Shown: positions 1-16,000, counted from the first letter of the stretch. The stretch is DNA of 64,000 nucleotides from Mactromeris polynyma (GCA_032209605.1 JASFXZ010000053.1:1798001-1862000), one strand, 5' to 3'. A program made the numbers and translations. Notes: generated by a model not told the origin, from the sequence alone.

Positions 1-810
1 TTGAGAATAACCAATCACATGCACAGAGTGTGCAAGATAGATACAAACATGATATAAATTCCAATTATAATTTCTGTAAAACGATTCAAAAAGATGCATG
101 CTTACATTGACTGGTGAAAACAAATCTAGTGTACATGACTGTATTTGCATACATATGAAAAAGAAGCAGATATACTGGTTTTGCCCTTTAGTGTAAACCA
201 GTCTAATAGTTTTGTAACACCTTTGTAAAGAAATGAAAAATAAATGCAAAAAGTTATGTACCAGAGTAACAGAAAATCTCACTCCCAGAGTAAAAGGCTT
301 AATGGAATAAGGATTTACATATATTTTCATTCAAACCCAAACTTGGTGGGAAGGGACAAAATCTATAAATGGAACATTTAGTAAGGAAGTATAATACACA
401 CTCTACACCATATAAATCAGGAATTTCAAGCAAAAGCTAATTTTTTTAGTTTTAATACAAAAGCTTATTGATTATAAAGTAATAAATATATAAATATAAT
501 TATAAAAAAAAATTAGGGGCTCCATTAGACCCTTGAATTGACCCTTTAACCTTAGAATTTCCAAAATGCCACATTTTGACCCTCAAGATTCTGGCTAAAG
601 GGTTAATTTTTCTCTAAATTAAAGGGAATTTTGCTATAAAATGGTAAAATTCGGTAAGAAATTATTTTAAACGACCCTTGAGATTAAAAATAGCACCTAG
701 TGGAACCGCTGAAAAATATAAACTGTAAACCTCACTTCCAGAAACTCTTTAGCATGGGAGGTAATTCTGGTTGAATTATTCTAGTATATTTATATATCAC
801 TGCTACATAC
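1..810. other. intron sequence of the ERICH3 homologue
   Basis: The stretch left of the last visible ERICH3 exon is AT-rich non-coding sequence. I see no exon in it. It contains one MITE (514-710). The rest of the gene, including the conserved C-terminal-side domain of the family, should lie beyond the left edge. Confidence 0.6.
514..710 (-). mobile_element. MITE family C, copy 1 (about 200 bp)
   Basis: It has ends of the type 'GGGGTTCCA' and an interior with repeated 'GACCCTT' and 'AAGGGTCA' words and the shared segment 'ataaaatggtaaaat'. Two relatives lie at 21357-21550 and 58150-58364 in the opposite orientation. No coding capacity. The superfamily cannot be told from the ends alone. Confidence 0.7.
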
Positions 811-1011
811 CCTAACTCCAGGCTTTTTTGAACTTTGAGGTCTTGAAGTCATCCTTGCCGATCGACGTGGCGATGATCGAGCAGACCTGGCACGAGTCTG
901 TTTTGGTGGCTGTGGAATCTGGGATATAAGATAAGGGGACGATGCACCATCTCTTCCTCTTTCAGATTTCGACAATTTGAGAGCATATTGCTGAAGAGCC
1001 TCAGAATCGAG
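811..1011 (-). CDS. ERICH3: ERICH3 exon 7 (last in window)
   Basis: 67 codons, phase 0 at both ends. The acceptor reads 'ccattttag|CTC' and the donor 'GTTAGG|GTATGT'. It encodes LDSEALQQYALKLSK followed by a Ser/Arg/Pro-rich tail ending KKPGVR. There is no stop, so the coding sequence continues to the left. Confidence 0.82.
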
Positions 1012-4000
1012 CTAAAATGGAACATGGAATGTTATTAGAGAAAAAAATGAAAATATTCTGAGAGGCGGCAATTTTGTATTTTGCAAACACATTCGTTTAA
1101 ACATTTATCTAACAAAACACAACAGTAGCTTGAGACTGACTGATAAAAAATTTGCGTAAATTTAAAGTGTAAAATAAAATTCAAATTAAGACCCTGCTGT
1201 AACTATGATTTTTTCATCTATTTTTGTCATATTTCTTATTTTGAAGCAATTGACAACGTCTCTGCATGTGGAGGACATGACTGCATGCAGCCAATGTCGT
1301 GCAAAAAAAACCTGCCCAACCCTGAATCGAAACCATGATCTGCAGGGTGACAGTCTAGCACTATACCGAGTTATCCGGTCATGCTGCACACATACAAACT
1401 CAGCACAGACATAATGAGGTCTGAGTAAAAGTTATTGTCCTAGCCACATATATTCACAAAAATCTCAAATCTGAAAATTCACTCAAAATAGGTTGAAGAT
1501 CCCTTGAAAGCTATTCATAAAACTAACTTGTGTGAAGTCTTAACTCAAACGCTGATTTAAATTGCGCTCAAATAATTGAGGCTGTTCAGTGGCACCCATA
1601 ATACTTGAATAATTGCTTCGCGAATACAGATTTGAGTGAATATTCAACTGACTTGAGTTAGAGCAAATGTTTCTATTTATCAATTTACAGTGTATCATAT
1701 AGATTGTAAAATCACGTACTGCGTATAAATGCCTTGTATCGATATTGTCTGTTCTAACTTCTCGTAATGACTCCTTGAATGACTGACGGTCAGACGGAGG
1801 TGGTGGGGACACAGGTCGTCCCTCTTCATCAACATATATCACCTACAAAACAGTACATACAAATTTCTGAATTCTCTTTAATTTTCAGCTATATCACTCA
1901 GCATATATCTCAAATATTTTTCTATTTACTTTTCGGGTGGAGCCAAAATTTACATTTAAATCAGTTAGGTTATAAGTTTTTCCACAAAAAATATGTCGAT
2001 TCTAATGAAATTACATTTGTGTATTATCTGAAAAATCTGAATTCAGCCAAATTTTACCTCAATTTCACTAATTTCTAGAAAATGAAAAATTTAATTTATG
2101 AAATCTATAGCTGTAATCAAAGGGCAAAAGCAGTACGCCCATCTGCATATAAAGAAAGAATCAGACAGACAAGTTAGGCTTTCAAATTCATCCCTTGAAA
2201 TGGTTAGGAATTCTCTATACCAAACCAATCAATCATGTTATAATGATCATCAAAATATATTTTTCCAAAGTTCAAAGCCCGGACCCAATGTAATTAAGTT
2301 TAGAAACATTTGTTGAAAGAATACATTTCCCCACCCACACTCATTATTTATCTCGGAAAGATTTTGCTGTTGCCTTAAAGAACTTTAGACTGTTGCGATA
2401 ATTACTGACTCAATCTTACAAAAAATTTCAACCTGATTGAACAAATTGAATCAAATTTCTTTTTAAATTATACAGACAAACAAACAATAACACAGACTAT
2501 CAAAGTTCACTTTGTTCTGCAGTTCCTGTCTCCACCCAAACGCATTAAGCTTTTGAAATCAATATGAAGAAAATCAATACATAAATTATCTACAAAATCT
2601 CAAGTACAAATGTCTGTTTTTGTTTTGTTTTGACGACGCAAACTTTTGACACAGACACATAACGGCCAAATAAAATAATAGTTAGGCCAACATAATGAAA
2701 TATGTGTTGCTACATCTTGAAACATAATGATAATTAAAAAGGTACTGGTAATTTTGGCAAATTTTTATTAAGGTTAGCCTAGGCTATATTTGACCTCAGG
2801 AAAAGAATTATCACTCTCTAAAAAAGAAAGATTTTTGAATTATAATTTTATTTTTAAATTTTCCGAAAACATTTAAAATATTATTTTTTACAAGTGGCCT
2901 CATATTTGCATTACTTATTGAATGTATGTAAACATTGCAGAGAGGAGACTTTATTTCAAATACAACAAACATTGACACGTAATGTAATTGATCTGTCAAG
3001 ATCTATATCATTTTATCTTCTATTTCATCTTTTCGTTTTTTTTTCGTTTTGCGAACATGTTTTGTGAAGAAAAAGTACTTTTTCAAACTCCCAGCATTTC
3101 AATGCTAATATGTCAATTATATAATACTACAAAAGTTGATAATATATCATAGAACATTATTAGAAAATATCAATATTTTTGAGGTGTACATCATCTTAAA
3201 GACAGACAAACCTTTCTCTAAAACAGCATACTGAATTTTGTTAGATGATAATATGATTGTTTACAGTTCATTTTTGTTTTTCATACATTTCTTTTGTTGC
3301 CTAGAAAATAATGTGTGCCAAATCAACTGATACACAAGTATCACATCAATGCCTTAAGTTTAAACCTATTTATTTTTTACATTGATTGTGAAACAATTTT
3401 TTACAACTAATACTAATCACCCTCGATGACTGCTTCCTGGCTACCGACCAGTACTCACGCCAAATTAAGGGATTGTGAAGTTCATAATCAAAGCGGGGCT
3501 CAGACTCACATCCTTCAGATCAGGAGTCAGGCACTCTACCCCTTGACCACTGCGCCTCTAATGCCTTGAGCATCTTGTCTATAATTAACATATGCAGCCC
3601 ATAATAGTACACATCTCATGGGGACTCAAAAGTACATTCAATTCTAGAGCTAACAACCTACAGAATATTCTCCTGATTATTTGTTTACCTTAACATACTA
3701 TTTCGTGGTTTCAAAGGTAAAAGAAGCTAACTGTCTATAGCAAGTAATTAAAGTCAGTACATTCTACCTTTGAACTCAAGATTATACAAATCCACAATGC
3801 ATGTGAATCACGGCTTTATATCTATCCTTTAACAGCCGTTAATGCATACAAAGCTTATATGTGTATTTATTTTCAAATCCATTCTTTATTTGTTTAAGAC
3901 CATCAGAAACCTGGCTGATATATTTATTTAACATTACACCAAGATCTAGATATAAAACTACTTAAGGCATTCAAATATCAATTTATGCGAAAAAGCAGGA

Positions 4001-7000
4001 AAATCAATCAGACATCCACACAATAAATTACACAAAAATACAACTTTCATTCAAAATCAGCTGTTCAAAAGACTGCATTCTACTGAAAGACCGTTTGCAT
4101 AAACTTAATATCTTGCGTCAATATAGAAACAAAATGTGATATACACACAATGTATATTCAAAATCTTTCGCCTAACGTCCTTGTTGAAACACATTATATC
4201 TTTGTACTGTATATTTTTTGCCTAAAAAAATAAAATATGCATATGAAAATAACAAAAATATGGTTTATTTCATGACAATAAGGGGCTATGTCCACTTACC
4301 ATTAAAACCCTTGTATGACATTCTAAACAGGGCCAATTTTATGGCTTAGAGAAAAGAGGCCCTTTAAAATTATTCCTACCAAACTTCTATACAAAAGTAT
4401 GCAAGGTTTGGAACAAAGAATAATTCTTTAAGTATTTCATACATTTATGCATGCAGACTGCAATCATTTATGAAGAGTTATTATAAAATTTCAATAAATT
4501 TCACACACAAAGTGAGTAGTATCATGCGATGCACATACAAATCAAACAAGCAACATGCGCAGTCATCATGTAAAATTTACAATATATTCTATAAATACAA
4601 GAAGCAGTTGACATTTGGAATACTACAGTGATATTTCAAAACCAGTCCAATGAAGACGGATTTACGATATTTTAAAACCTGTCCAATGAAGACGGATTTA
4701 CGATATTTCAAAACCAGTCCAATGAAGCAGATTTACGATATTTTAAAACCAGTCAAATATTGCAGTACTTTCTCAATTTCAGAGGCTCATGCAATGCAGC
4801 CGGCCCTAGACACATTTTAAGGTAACTACAGTAGACTGTTGTTCCGTGAAAAAGGACTTAAAGAAACATCAACAAAGAAAAAGTGCCCTGATGCACGATA
4901 AGAAGAAATTTTAAATTCTTCTGACATTAAATATAGAAACCATTCAAATCCAGTCTGCTGGATTTTGAAGAATGGATTAAAAGATTTCAGTTTTATTTGC
5001 TAAAATCAATCAGTATGTATATTCAATTATTTTCATGATGATATTTCTAGACAATTATTTGTGGCAATATCTACCGTAATTGTTTTATTGAAAGTTTGAT
5101 TAATTTGAGATTGTGGCAATTAGCTGTATACATAGACATGTTAATTAATTAGGCTTTGTGGCAATTACCTGTATAATGGAATAGTTAATTAAATTAGAAA
5201 TTGTTGTAGTTTAACTTGTACAAAGACAATGCTGCTCACTTAGGAATTGTGACCATAACTTGTATGGTGGAAATGTTAATTAGTTAGAAATAGTGGCAAC
5301 ACTCAGGATAATGGAAATGTTTATTAGTTAGGGGTTGTACCAATATTTGGTTGTATTATTGAAATGTTATTTAAAAAGGAATAATTGTAAAAGGCAAAGT
5401 AGTGCAATGGAAAAAGTTAAAGAATTGCAGTCATTTATTGTTTACTGGAAATGTTAATGACTTAGGATTAGTGGTGACATGTAATCATATTGAAATGTTA
5501 CTTAATACAGAAATTTTGTTAAGTAGCCAAAAAGGAAGAAGAATAAGGGTTGTTGGTAGAAGGTATTGTTATTTGTAACAACACGAGGGAATGTACGAAT
5601 ACATCAAAACAAGGGAGACAATTGAGCAAGGGAGATAATTTAGCAATGATATAATTACCAATCTCCTGAACGAGTCATTTGAATTGTACATCTGCAACGG
5701 TTTGTAGTAGCAAATAAGCATTTATTATTAATTAAATGCAAGGACTAGATTCACCTTACAGTCATATCAAAGAAGGAATTTATTCAATATAAATTGCTCC
5801 AAACGAAGAGTAACAGATGGAGGTAGATTAAGTCTACAAAACACAAAATGTCTCAATGCATTATGGGAAAATCAATTTTTGTGCACTGCTGAAAACAAGG
5901 AGTCTAGAAATAACTTCTGAATAGATGTTAATGAATTTTATCATGTAATTATTATAGAAATAATTAGTTTATGCCTTAGCTTTGATATTAATTACAAGAC
6001 GTTTTGATCATAGAAACGATGAAAAGCAGAATATTACCCAAGAGGCAATGGAGTAATTATTGAATTTTCGTACGTAAGAAAATGTAATTCATAGTTTTAA
6101 CTTACATCATCATATGGGTCAGTGTAACCTGATTTATTACTTTGGTGTCTTTCTCTTGGAGGGGCTGGGGCACTTTTGGGTCTATGTCGACCATTTGAGG
6201 ACACTGATGGTCGACCAGACTGGGGCCGACTCATTGATCGAGGGGTCAAATATGGTAAAACCTCTTCATCTCCTTTGCGACCCCTAGTAACCTGTATTTA
6301 GTGACAAACAAAAATGGTTACAACAAAATAGCTTAACAACTAAATATGAATATTTTATGAGTTATTCCCCTTGATGACTCTTCACCTGGAAGTAAAAGTG
6401 TCAGTTTTAGAGTTAGCAAAATGGTGTCATTGCAAAACAAGTCATGCATAAAGCATTAAATTAATGCATAAAACTGCAAACAATTGAGCGGTAGTTCAGC
6501 TATGCAAATAAAAAAGGGCAATCAATTAGAACATGTTCTTGGACCAGTCTTAACTCGGTTAATTTTTTAATCGGCCATCTTTGGCCAATGTTTAAACTAT
6601 TGCACTGGCAAGTATTCAGTAAAAGTTGCCAAAAGTACACATTTGTCAAAGACAATACATTATCAGCTATTTATGTTACAAACATACATAGATCGGAATA
6701 CGTCTAAAAATTAAAAACATTTAATCGGTTGAATATACTACAATTGTACATTGAAGTAGAAGGAGCAGAAAAACCTTGCAGTACTTTGATACCTCTTTCT
6801 CCTCCATTATTTTTATTCGAAAGATGGACAGTGAACTGGTTTGATTGCCCTTTTTATAAAAATGTTCTAGTACATTGTAACAACTGACACAGCAGCAATT
6901 AAAGAATGTACATCACAAAACATGCTTCATTTCAGCACAGCAAATCATTTCTCTGTTGGATAAAATACGCAGGTTAAAAAGTAATCTCTAGTGAGTACTT

Positions 7001-10000
7001 TACACATTTTTTAATTACCAAAATTATTTCATGTATCAAGGGTAATGTGCAAACCTAGTGTAACTTCGTTTGGGTAAAGAAACAGTTACAATAGCTTTGT
7101 ACTTGACCCTTGGAATCTTGTCTCAAAGGCCACTTTTTAATTGCTTTACAGATCCTTGCATGCATTATATTGGAGGTTTTTTTTAAAAAAAAAAATACAA
7201 TAATAAAATAACTGTTCATGTCTTGCTGCATCTTAGTTTTGGGCCATTTAGTCAAGTTTTTAGCTAATACCATAATCACTATACTGCATAAAAACCATGG
7301 CAACTAAGTGTCTACAAAGTGAAAGTTCCATGTTTTGGCAACACTTTGAAAGACTTAAAAGCTTCTTCCTGCGAGGAAAGGTGTATTTCATGAATAAATG
7401 TTACCAATGCTTAAGACTCTTTATTTTAATGCCATAAGTTGAGCGTCTTGCCCGCATCTGAAATCTTGAAGTTTTGAAAGAGAAAGTTTTTTTCGACCAT
7501 CCAATGGATATGTTTGGTAGAAAAATCTGTAAAGCAACTTATATGAAAACACTGAGCTAAATTGTATGCATTATAGGAACAAGGAATTATTTATCAGTTA
7601 GTTCTCAGATTTATATTTTGCATTGTATGATAAGTATAAATATATATTAAACATGGAAATGACATGGGAACTAAAAAGTCGTTTTTGGAAATATCATGCT
7701 AATCTTACTGATAAATATATATTAATAAAAACTAGCAGAATATTGTAAAACCAATTGTGCTTAAATCACATTATACCCTGATGATTGTTATACTTGAACA
7801 AGCAACTGAATAACAAAGGCCACCCAACCCAAGTATAAATAATAAATGAAAAGGATGCCATATCGCCCATAATTACCAGCAGCCAAGCAGAAACGATCGA
7901 TCAAAAGGAAAATCAATAATTACTTTTATGTACATACACATATTTATACAGACAGAATTTGTTGACTTTGCAAAACAATAGTTACAAGAACTATTGATTA
8001 AATTGTTGTTTTTTGTCAGAATATTCATATTCAAATATCAACTAGTGTATTTAATACCAGTAATATGGATTTGCTAACTTCGCATAATAATGAGAAAAAA
8101 GGAAGAAATTTCAAGTATTATAATTGTAAAATAAGGAAGTATATACAAGGTATATCAGTATTATTCCATTTTTTTCGATTGGATTTAAGAAAGAGGTAAA
8201 AATAAAATAAAAGAAGTTGAGGACATGCATAAAATACCCACAGGAGTATAAAACTATCAGCAAATCAAAATTCAAGATCAATTAATATTAACCAATCAAA
8301 ACGTAGTATTGTTACGACATCATGCATACAGGCAACTCAGAACAAGCTGAGCAGGGTTGCTATGGTTACCGTGTTCTGGGTAATGGAGGCTGGACGTAAA
8401 TTATCTTTCATTTCTGGCCTCTCCAAATCAATAAGAGTTTGCCGAGTTTTACGTGGAACAACTGATCTATTTATAGGCTTTCTTCTCGACGGTTTAGGTT
8501 TAATAAGGGGCATGAGACAGTCATCCTGCTTTTTGGTTCGGTCGCTCTGGCAACAAAAACAAACTAAATTATTTAGAAATCAGATAACATACTACACAGC
8601 AACCTCTCCAGAGCGACCCTCTTTTGAACAACAACCTCTCTTCAACAACGTTAACAAGATTCTTGTAGTAAAAATTGACTTCTAATTTAACCTCTCTGGA
8701 GAAACCACCTCTCAACAGAAGTCAAAATTTACATATCCCACAGTGTGTTGCTCTTGAAAGGTTGCACAGTTGTATATCAAAATCAGAATTAGCTTGTTTT
8801 ACAACTTTTACAACTACGATATACGAAACATATTTAAACATCACAATCTAAATTCCATTCAGACAATGAAAAACCAACTAAATGATGCATTTTATACAAT
8901 ATTCAAATCTGCAAAACATAAATTTGAGTCCTGAATATTAAAATCTAAATCAAGGTTTTGATGCAAACACACAGCAGTTTTGTCTAAACTCTCATTTTGT
9001 CTTATTCAATGATAAAAGCAGTTATAATATCATCCAATTCTGATTTTGCAAATTCATGTAACTCATAAAAAACATTCACTGAAAACAGTTCAGTATGACA
9101 CAGTATGATAAGATTACTTTATCTTCATTTTTTCAACCTGAAACTAACAGTCTAGTGCTATATAAATGCAAAAACTACAAAACATGAAAAATTATTTATT
9201 ATTTATTGGATAATCAAAACGTGAAAACAAACAATTTTTATTTGGATCATGTGATCAATGATACAAAATGTCGCATGTAGAGCAAAGAGTAGTATATGTT
9301 CTCAACATGTTCTATGAAGGGCATATACCTCAGTAGCATGAACTTAGTGGGTAACGAAAATTCTGTTAGGGTACAATAAATGTGTTATAAAAAGACATGT
9401 GACAATATTTTGTGAAAATAATCATGCCTGTGAACATACTTATTCCAAATGATAAATGATATGAAGTGAAAGAAAATGATGCATCATTCATTTCAGTAAT
9501 TACATCTCTTAGTTCTCTCCCTTTGTACCTGCTTTACCATCAACAATAATGGCGAGTCATCTTCAAAGGGAGGTAACTTTTGTCAGTGTAGACAAAATTT
9601 GAGAAACTGCCATGCCGAAAATTTCAGTTTAGTATGATTTAAGTTTAAATTAAAATACCAATGTGACTCTCTGGTTTGTACAACATGCATCCTAAACCGT
9701 GACTTACAACATAGATTAAAATTAATTTGGTTTGCCATCTTTTTCTCACCTGACCGTCCCTATAGTCCAAATCATACACATGACGATTTGTTTCAGCCTT
9801 AATATTACAAAGAAAATATTTCTTGATGAAAATGACAGAAAGAGTGAAGAAACAAAGAACTATGCCATCAATGTAAATAGGTATAAACAAAGATGTTCAT
9901 TTTGTACAGATTCCGATGAAACTTCACATAACATAAACATGAAACAATCCTCATACAAATTGTACTGAAGTGCCTATAAAATGATGTCTGCTTCCTGTAA

Positions 10001-13000
10001 CATCAGCCCTTTTTTATGGCAAATTTGGGGCCGATATTGGGTCACATTCCCAAAAAAAAAAGTATATATTTTCACCTACTTAGAAAAAAAATTCCCATTC
10101 AGTAAAATTATTTAAAATTTAGCCTTATAAATACCCAAATTTGGTGATTCATGATGCAAATTTCTGAATGCTAAGCCACAATAGTTGGATAACAGGAAAC
10201 TAACATAGATTTTAGGCCTTATTATGTAAAGCAATAAATATGATACAATTTTGATGATTTTTAATAATGTATTTTAAACTTAAGGGAGATAATTAACTGC
10301 ATTTATCCCTTTTGGGAAGATTCAAAGGTGGCTTAATGAAATTATATGCTAAACCTACCCGAACTCTTCGCACCATCTCAATCTTAGCGATCTCTTCCAA
10401 TTTCTTTTTTATCTCAACTTGGCGATAACGTTCGAGGTCCAAAGTTTTATGTACGATAGCTTGAGCAAGCAGATCTTTAACGTGTCGTTTGTGCTCCTTT
10501 CGTGCCATAGTTAGACGATATTGGTTCTCACTAACAATCTCACCTCGTCGATTGACCTTCAATAAAAATTTACTCATACAGTATGCATTTCCATTTACAG
10601 TAAAACCTTAATAACGCGACCACCAACTCGTCTTATTATTGAGGTCACCGTGGTCTTAGTATCAAGGTTGAATACAGAGCAAAATAGTGGAAATGGATTT
10701 GAAAAATGTGTTCTTAATTTTGAGGTGGTCTTATTATTGAGGTGGTCTTTAGGTGAGGTTTTACTGTACTGTGCAAGTTTGGCAAATTATACACTGATAG
10801 ATAATCGGATATAAAAAAGTCTGTAATATATTAAATAAATTGATTAATCCTGTTGTGACAGCTCATTTATCAAGGTTTAGCTCCACTGGGGGAGACAGGC
10901 AAAATACAGGGTACATTAGACAGCAGACATTCACCAAAATGCAGGATTTTGCAATGCCCAGTGAAATAGCAACACAGGACGTAGACTTGACCACAATGTT
11001 CTTCAGAACATTTCTTAAGTCAAAAACACCTCTGATCCTAGAGGTGTAAAACAATCATTGCTGCATCATGACTTTAATACATTCAAAACTTAATATTTCT
11101 GTTGGAAGAAGTTTCAACTTGTAGACAGTTAGCAAATTGAAAATGAAATTTTGAGTCAGGGTAAAACATTTATAATAATGAAAATGAGTCCACCTTTATT
11201 AAAGAAATTGCCCTGTATTTGAGAAACAAATATTATCGAAAGGAGAGTTGTACTTACCAGACCAGAGGTCCGTAGGTGTCGCCTCATTCTGGTGTTGCCG
11301 AAGAATCCCGCAAGATTCGGGTCGGTCAACGAATTATAGGTGGCCAAAGGGCTGAAAAAATAAAGAAGATGTTTGAAATATGCAAGCTCGAAGGATGAAA
11401 AGCTTAGAACCGCAAAGGTGTTACTTGAGCCAGATTCAAAATGATAAATATTTAGGGTAGCACATATCTTAGCTAAGTGTAGATTCCATCATAACTCTCT
11501 AAACTCGTATCAAAATTAAAAGAAAAATACAATAAAAAAAGGATTTAAACAGACTTTTTCAGTCTGAATGTACATATAATCAAGACATTTTATTTTTACA
11601 TATATTTGCAATCTACCGATTATAGTCACAGTAACTTTAAGTTCAATACAAAACATATGCATAAATAATATGAACAGATGCAAAGGGAATATTTTACCCA
11701 AGTGTACTCTTTTTCTTCCATGGCATGACAAGATCATGTTGCACAATAGGATTAAAACGAACAGTTTTATATTTTGTATCCATGGTGATAATATAACTCT
11801 TTTATAATAAATCCAATTTTTTAGATTTTTGAAACCACACCAATTTATTTGTCTAAGCACTGTAAGATAAGCTTAAATACAGACACTTTAATTCATATCC
11901 GTATACAACTCCAAACATTTTCATATGATAGCTTACTTTGTCTTTTTTTGTCTCACAACCGAGTACGAAAAGTTTCTATAACTCAAACCAATTCAAAACT
12001 ATCAATAAATATCTTTATAACCGTCAAAAACTGACTTTCAAAAAATTGTTCATACTTCTGAAATCTGATGAAAATTGAAAAAATTGAGAGAATGTAATAC
12101 GCAGCTATCCAATTCCATTTATATTTTGTCGCTACCAACATAAATCCTCGGTGTATCTTGAGTACATGTATATTAATCTATATTTGTCACCAAATAACAG
12201 GTATTTATTCGCTAATTATCACTCAGGCAATAGTTCATCACCAGGATAGTTCTATTTCTGGACCAGTTGGTCGAAAATATGTTCTTTTTTACATCAATAT
12301 GAAAAATTGCTGCAAAGTAATTAAGTTGTTAGCAGTCACCTCAGCATTGAAACTGCGTATAGTTAGGTTAGTTACACTGAATGTTAAAATCACAAGGTAA
12401 CCATGGCAACTTAATAACGTCAAAATCCCAATCAGAATCGTAGCTTCAGTCACTAAACTTAGATGCGGAATGTTAGACGTTAGAAAATTACAAACTTTAA
12501 ATGTTTGTGAGACTTTTGGTAGTGAAAACTTTTTTTAAACTATTAAACTTATTTTTAGCTTTCATTTCTTGCCCTAGCGATAAGATAAAGCATTTTGTTT
12601 CTTATAAAATGTTGACTTTTCAATGACTGAGCAATATTTGCACAAACATCATTTATCCACATATATCAGCTATGCTTTTGTTATAATCCAAATTTTGTAA
12701 AAATCATATTATTTAACGATATGAATTCCAAATGCTCCTCGACACGTGATCTGTACTTGTGGTGGGGTAAATATGAAATCATATCTGTAGTGTGAATACT
12801 TGACACAAAATGACACGAAAAACAATGGGTGACCATGGTTTGAAAGAAAACTTTTGCATAAAGTTTTCATAAAAATATTCTTCAAACATTAAACAAAGAG
12901 GACTGCAAATATTGACCAACATTGTTAAGACATTGTCAATGACATACAATATTGGTCAAACATGTATACATACAAACATAGGATCAATTACTCTATTCCA

Positions 13001-16000
13001 TACACACAGATCATAGAGTCATAACGTATCATTTTTATTGCATCGTACATGATGTAAATACTCAGCAAATATTTGATATGCTTTTTAGTATCATTTGTAT
13101 ACGCCCTCTCCTTTTGTTTTATTTTTTATAGACCCCTTTTCTCCTCCCATTGTGCTTTAAACTCCTCCCAATTTTAAGGCTTTCTTTTCCTAATTCCCTT
13201 CTTAATTTTCCCTCACCACTCTTGATTCTTTGGTACCCAGGATGTCTGCTTTGGAGATCCTGTTTTGTGGATTTAATTCACATTTTAATACTAAATTGCT
13301 AGAGTAATCCTGTACTCCAAATAAAAGTGGCATTTAAGAACAGTTTACCGAATCAATTTTCTCACAATTACAGACATTCCTCAGAAAAGTTCAGACATTT
13401 TTATCAGATCGAATTGAAATGCATTTTTTGATACCACCACAATAGGTAGAGTATTAGCTTAGAGTGTGGGACGTCGTGGGTTCTTGAAAATCAACACTTA
13501 TAATATTAGTCAGTGTTAATCAAGACTAGAATATTTTCAACCAAGGGTCAAAACGATTATTTGGAGCACAGCATTTCCTGCAGATAAGTAGGGAGGGAAA
13601 CATTTTTTGCTATTTGCATATCAGTAATGTGTACACCAATTAAATATTTTGTTAACCACCAAGGCAATTTCTCTTCAACCCAACAACGTTTGTAACCTTT
13701 ATGCGGATTGGTTAACCTTTCGATAAATGGTATGTAATCTACCGAAATCCATTTTGGATCTGGAGTGACCTGAGCAATCATAACATCTCGGCATTTTTTT
13801 TATGTTGCACAACACTTCTTAACCTTCAAATTGCGCCGACCATCTTTTTTCAAGATATTTCTTGTTTTCAAATGTAGGCCTTGGCTAACTCTGTTTAAGG
13901 GAATGCATTAATACTGTCTGTTCTTCCAATATTTGAATTGTGATACTTAACACCTTTATTGTCTGTACAAATAAAACATAACTACAACATTAATTATGTA
14001 TTTGACAGAATTAAATGCAAAAACACTGTAAGTAGTAGAAATAATGACGGAATTACTTTACTTTGGCTCTAACTAGAGACAAACAAATTCTCTAAGCATA
14101 TGTTTGATTATCTACTTAACAGGCCACATAATATAACGGTATTACATATTGTTGGTCAGTCTGAATATACGCCAGTAACATATGGCCTAGGAGCGTTACA
14201 TAAAAAAACCTTGCTTATAGAAACTTGCTTATAGCTTTTCCTGGCTTGGGTCTGAGGAAATAAAATCACACATCTGATTGGTGGGATCTGAGTAAAATCT
14301 TAAAATAGACCAATGACAAGGCTGCATTTTGACACAGGCCTTCAAACTCAATTTTACATTCTTGGGACCAGAATACCATTAGTATTAACATCATCTGCCT
14401 AACGTTAAGTCATAATTAAATTATTGTTTGTAACCCTATCCACTCATGAAAATGGCCCCAACTCATAAAGAATTGAGGGGGAATTTCTTTTAGCATCATA
14501 TTAACATAAACAGAAGACCATACAAATGATAAATTCAAACAAAGTAATACCGAAAGTTTGGCAAGTGGTTTTTTTTATACAAATTATTTTAAAGGACAGC
14601 CTTATCTCCCTTTAATCCATCAACAAAATGTGTCAGAAATTAATTAACACTTTTTTCCCATAAATTCTCATTACTTTAAGCAAGATGAAATTTACAATCT
14701 AATCTCCATTATATCACATAACAAGTGTTTGGCGCAAAACTACTGTAAACTGCTACTTTATCGAAGCTGAGATACGATAGTCTTACACCGAACCCATGAT
14801 AATGTGACAGAGGGAAATATAGTTCCGTGAACATACAGGTCATACATTACCTGTCTTTGTAAGGCATCCTAAAATCAATTTCCACGGTTACAACAATGGT
14901 GGTACAAAATGTATGCTCCAAGTAGTTTTCTTCCAGTCAAATTTCACAAGTTTTGAACACAGAAATCTATATCACATCATATTTGCTATACAAATATTTT
15001 TTTTTTCTGTCAGCAGTCAATTACGTATACAGCTGCAATATTGTACTATTTAGATGTCCACTAATATTATATGCAATTAAATTTCCCCTGAATCCATTAA
15101 ATAATATTATTTGTTGATAAAATTTCCAAATTCAGTTGACTCCTTAGATATCTTTACACTACATACAACTGATACAAAATGTCCCTCATTTTTAACATAG
15201 CTTAATACAAACACATATAGTACACATTAAAATTACATAAGACACCCACATAATAATTGGTAAAAATCCCATAATTTGTCACCATGATAATAAGTGTGAC
15301 ATAAAGTTGCTAATCAGACATTCATTAATACTGATATATACATCTGTTACATCAGCAAATGTCAATCTCACACTCTGTTAGGCCAATGTTTTTAGTACTA
15401 CTTTTTCCGGAAGCAGCGCAAGAATAACAGCTGGTAAGTGAATTAGTTGAAAAATAGTTCAACATCTCTTAAACCCGCATAACATACTCAATACTGTGAA
15501 ATCTTGACTGCGCAATTAAATTCAATGGTTCAACAATGGAAATAATGGTTCATACTTCTTGTGAATATGCTGAATACAAAACTAGTGCTCTGAATACCGA
15601 ACAACTCCAGTGCTTTCAGCACTTTGATTATATAAGTTTCTCTACCAAGATCTGCCAACCCTTACCATGACAGTGACAGACTGAGATACAGAAATTGTCA
15701 GATATTTTAAAACACCCCGAAGGAGAAAAATAATACAGTGTTTTATTTGCATTCACGGTACGCTTCTAAAAACTAGTTAGGAAATATACTTGAGGCTGAT
15801 TTCAGTACGAAAACTATTTTGAAATAGAAATAATACATCATCAATCAGTGGACATATCCTACAGCCTTGGCAATATTGGTTTTCGCTCGATCAGTTCATA
15901 TCCATTAGCAACATAACACCAAATAAAACGGTTGACTAATAAAATCAATAAATCACTATATTACAAATACATTGCTACAAATACATTGTGTACAATTAAT

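Larger units (their letters stand above)
1843..6105. other. long ERICH3 intron 5 with degenerate repeats
   Basis: I see no coding exon here. It holds a tRNA-like SINE head (3494-3560), a four-unit tandem repeat (4630-4757) and a degenerate repeat field (about 5085-5500). The rest is AT-rich unique-looking sequence. Confidence 0.55.

Noticed and set aside
13557..13781. 74-codon minus-strand ORF as a gene
   Set aside because: It lies within a dispersed repeat with a second copy at 54520, and that copy does not keep the frame.
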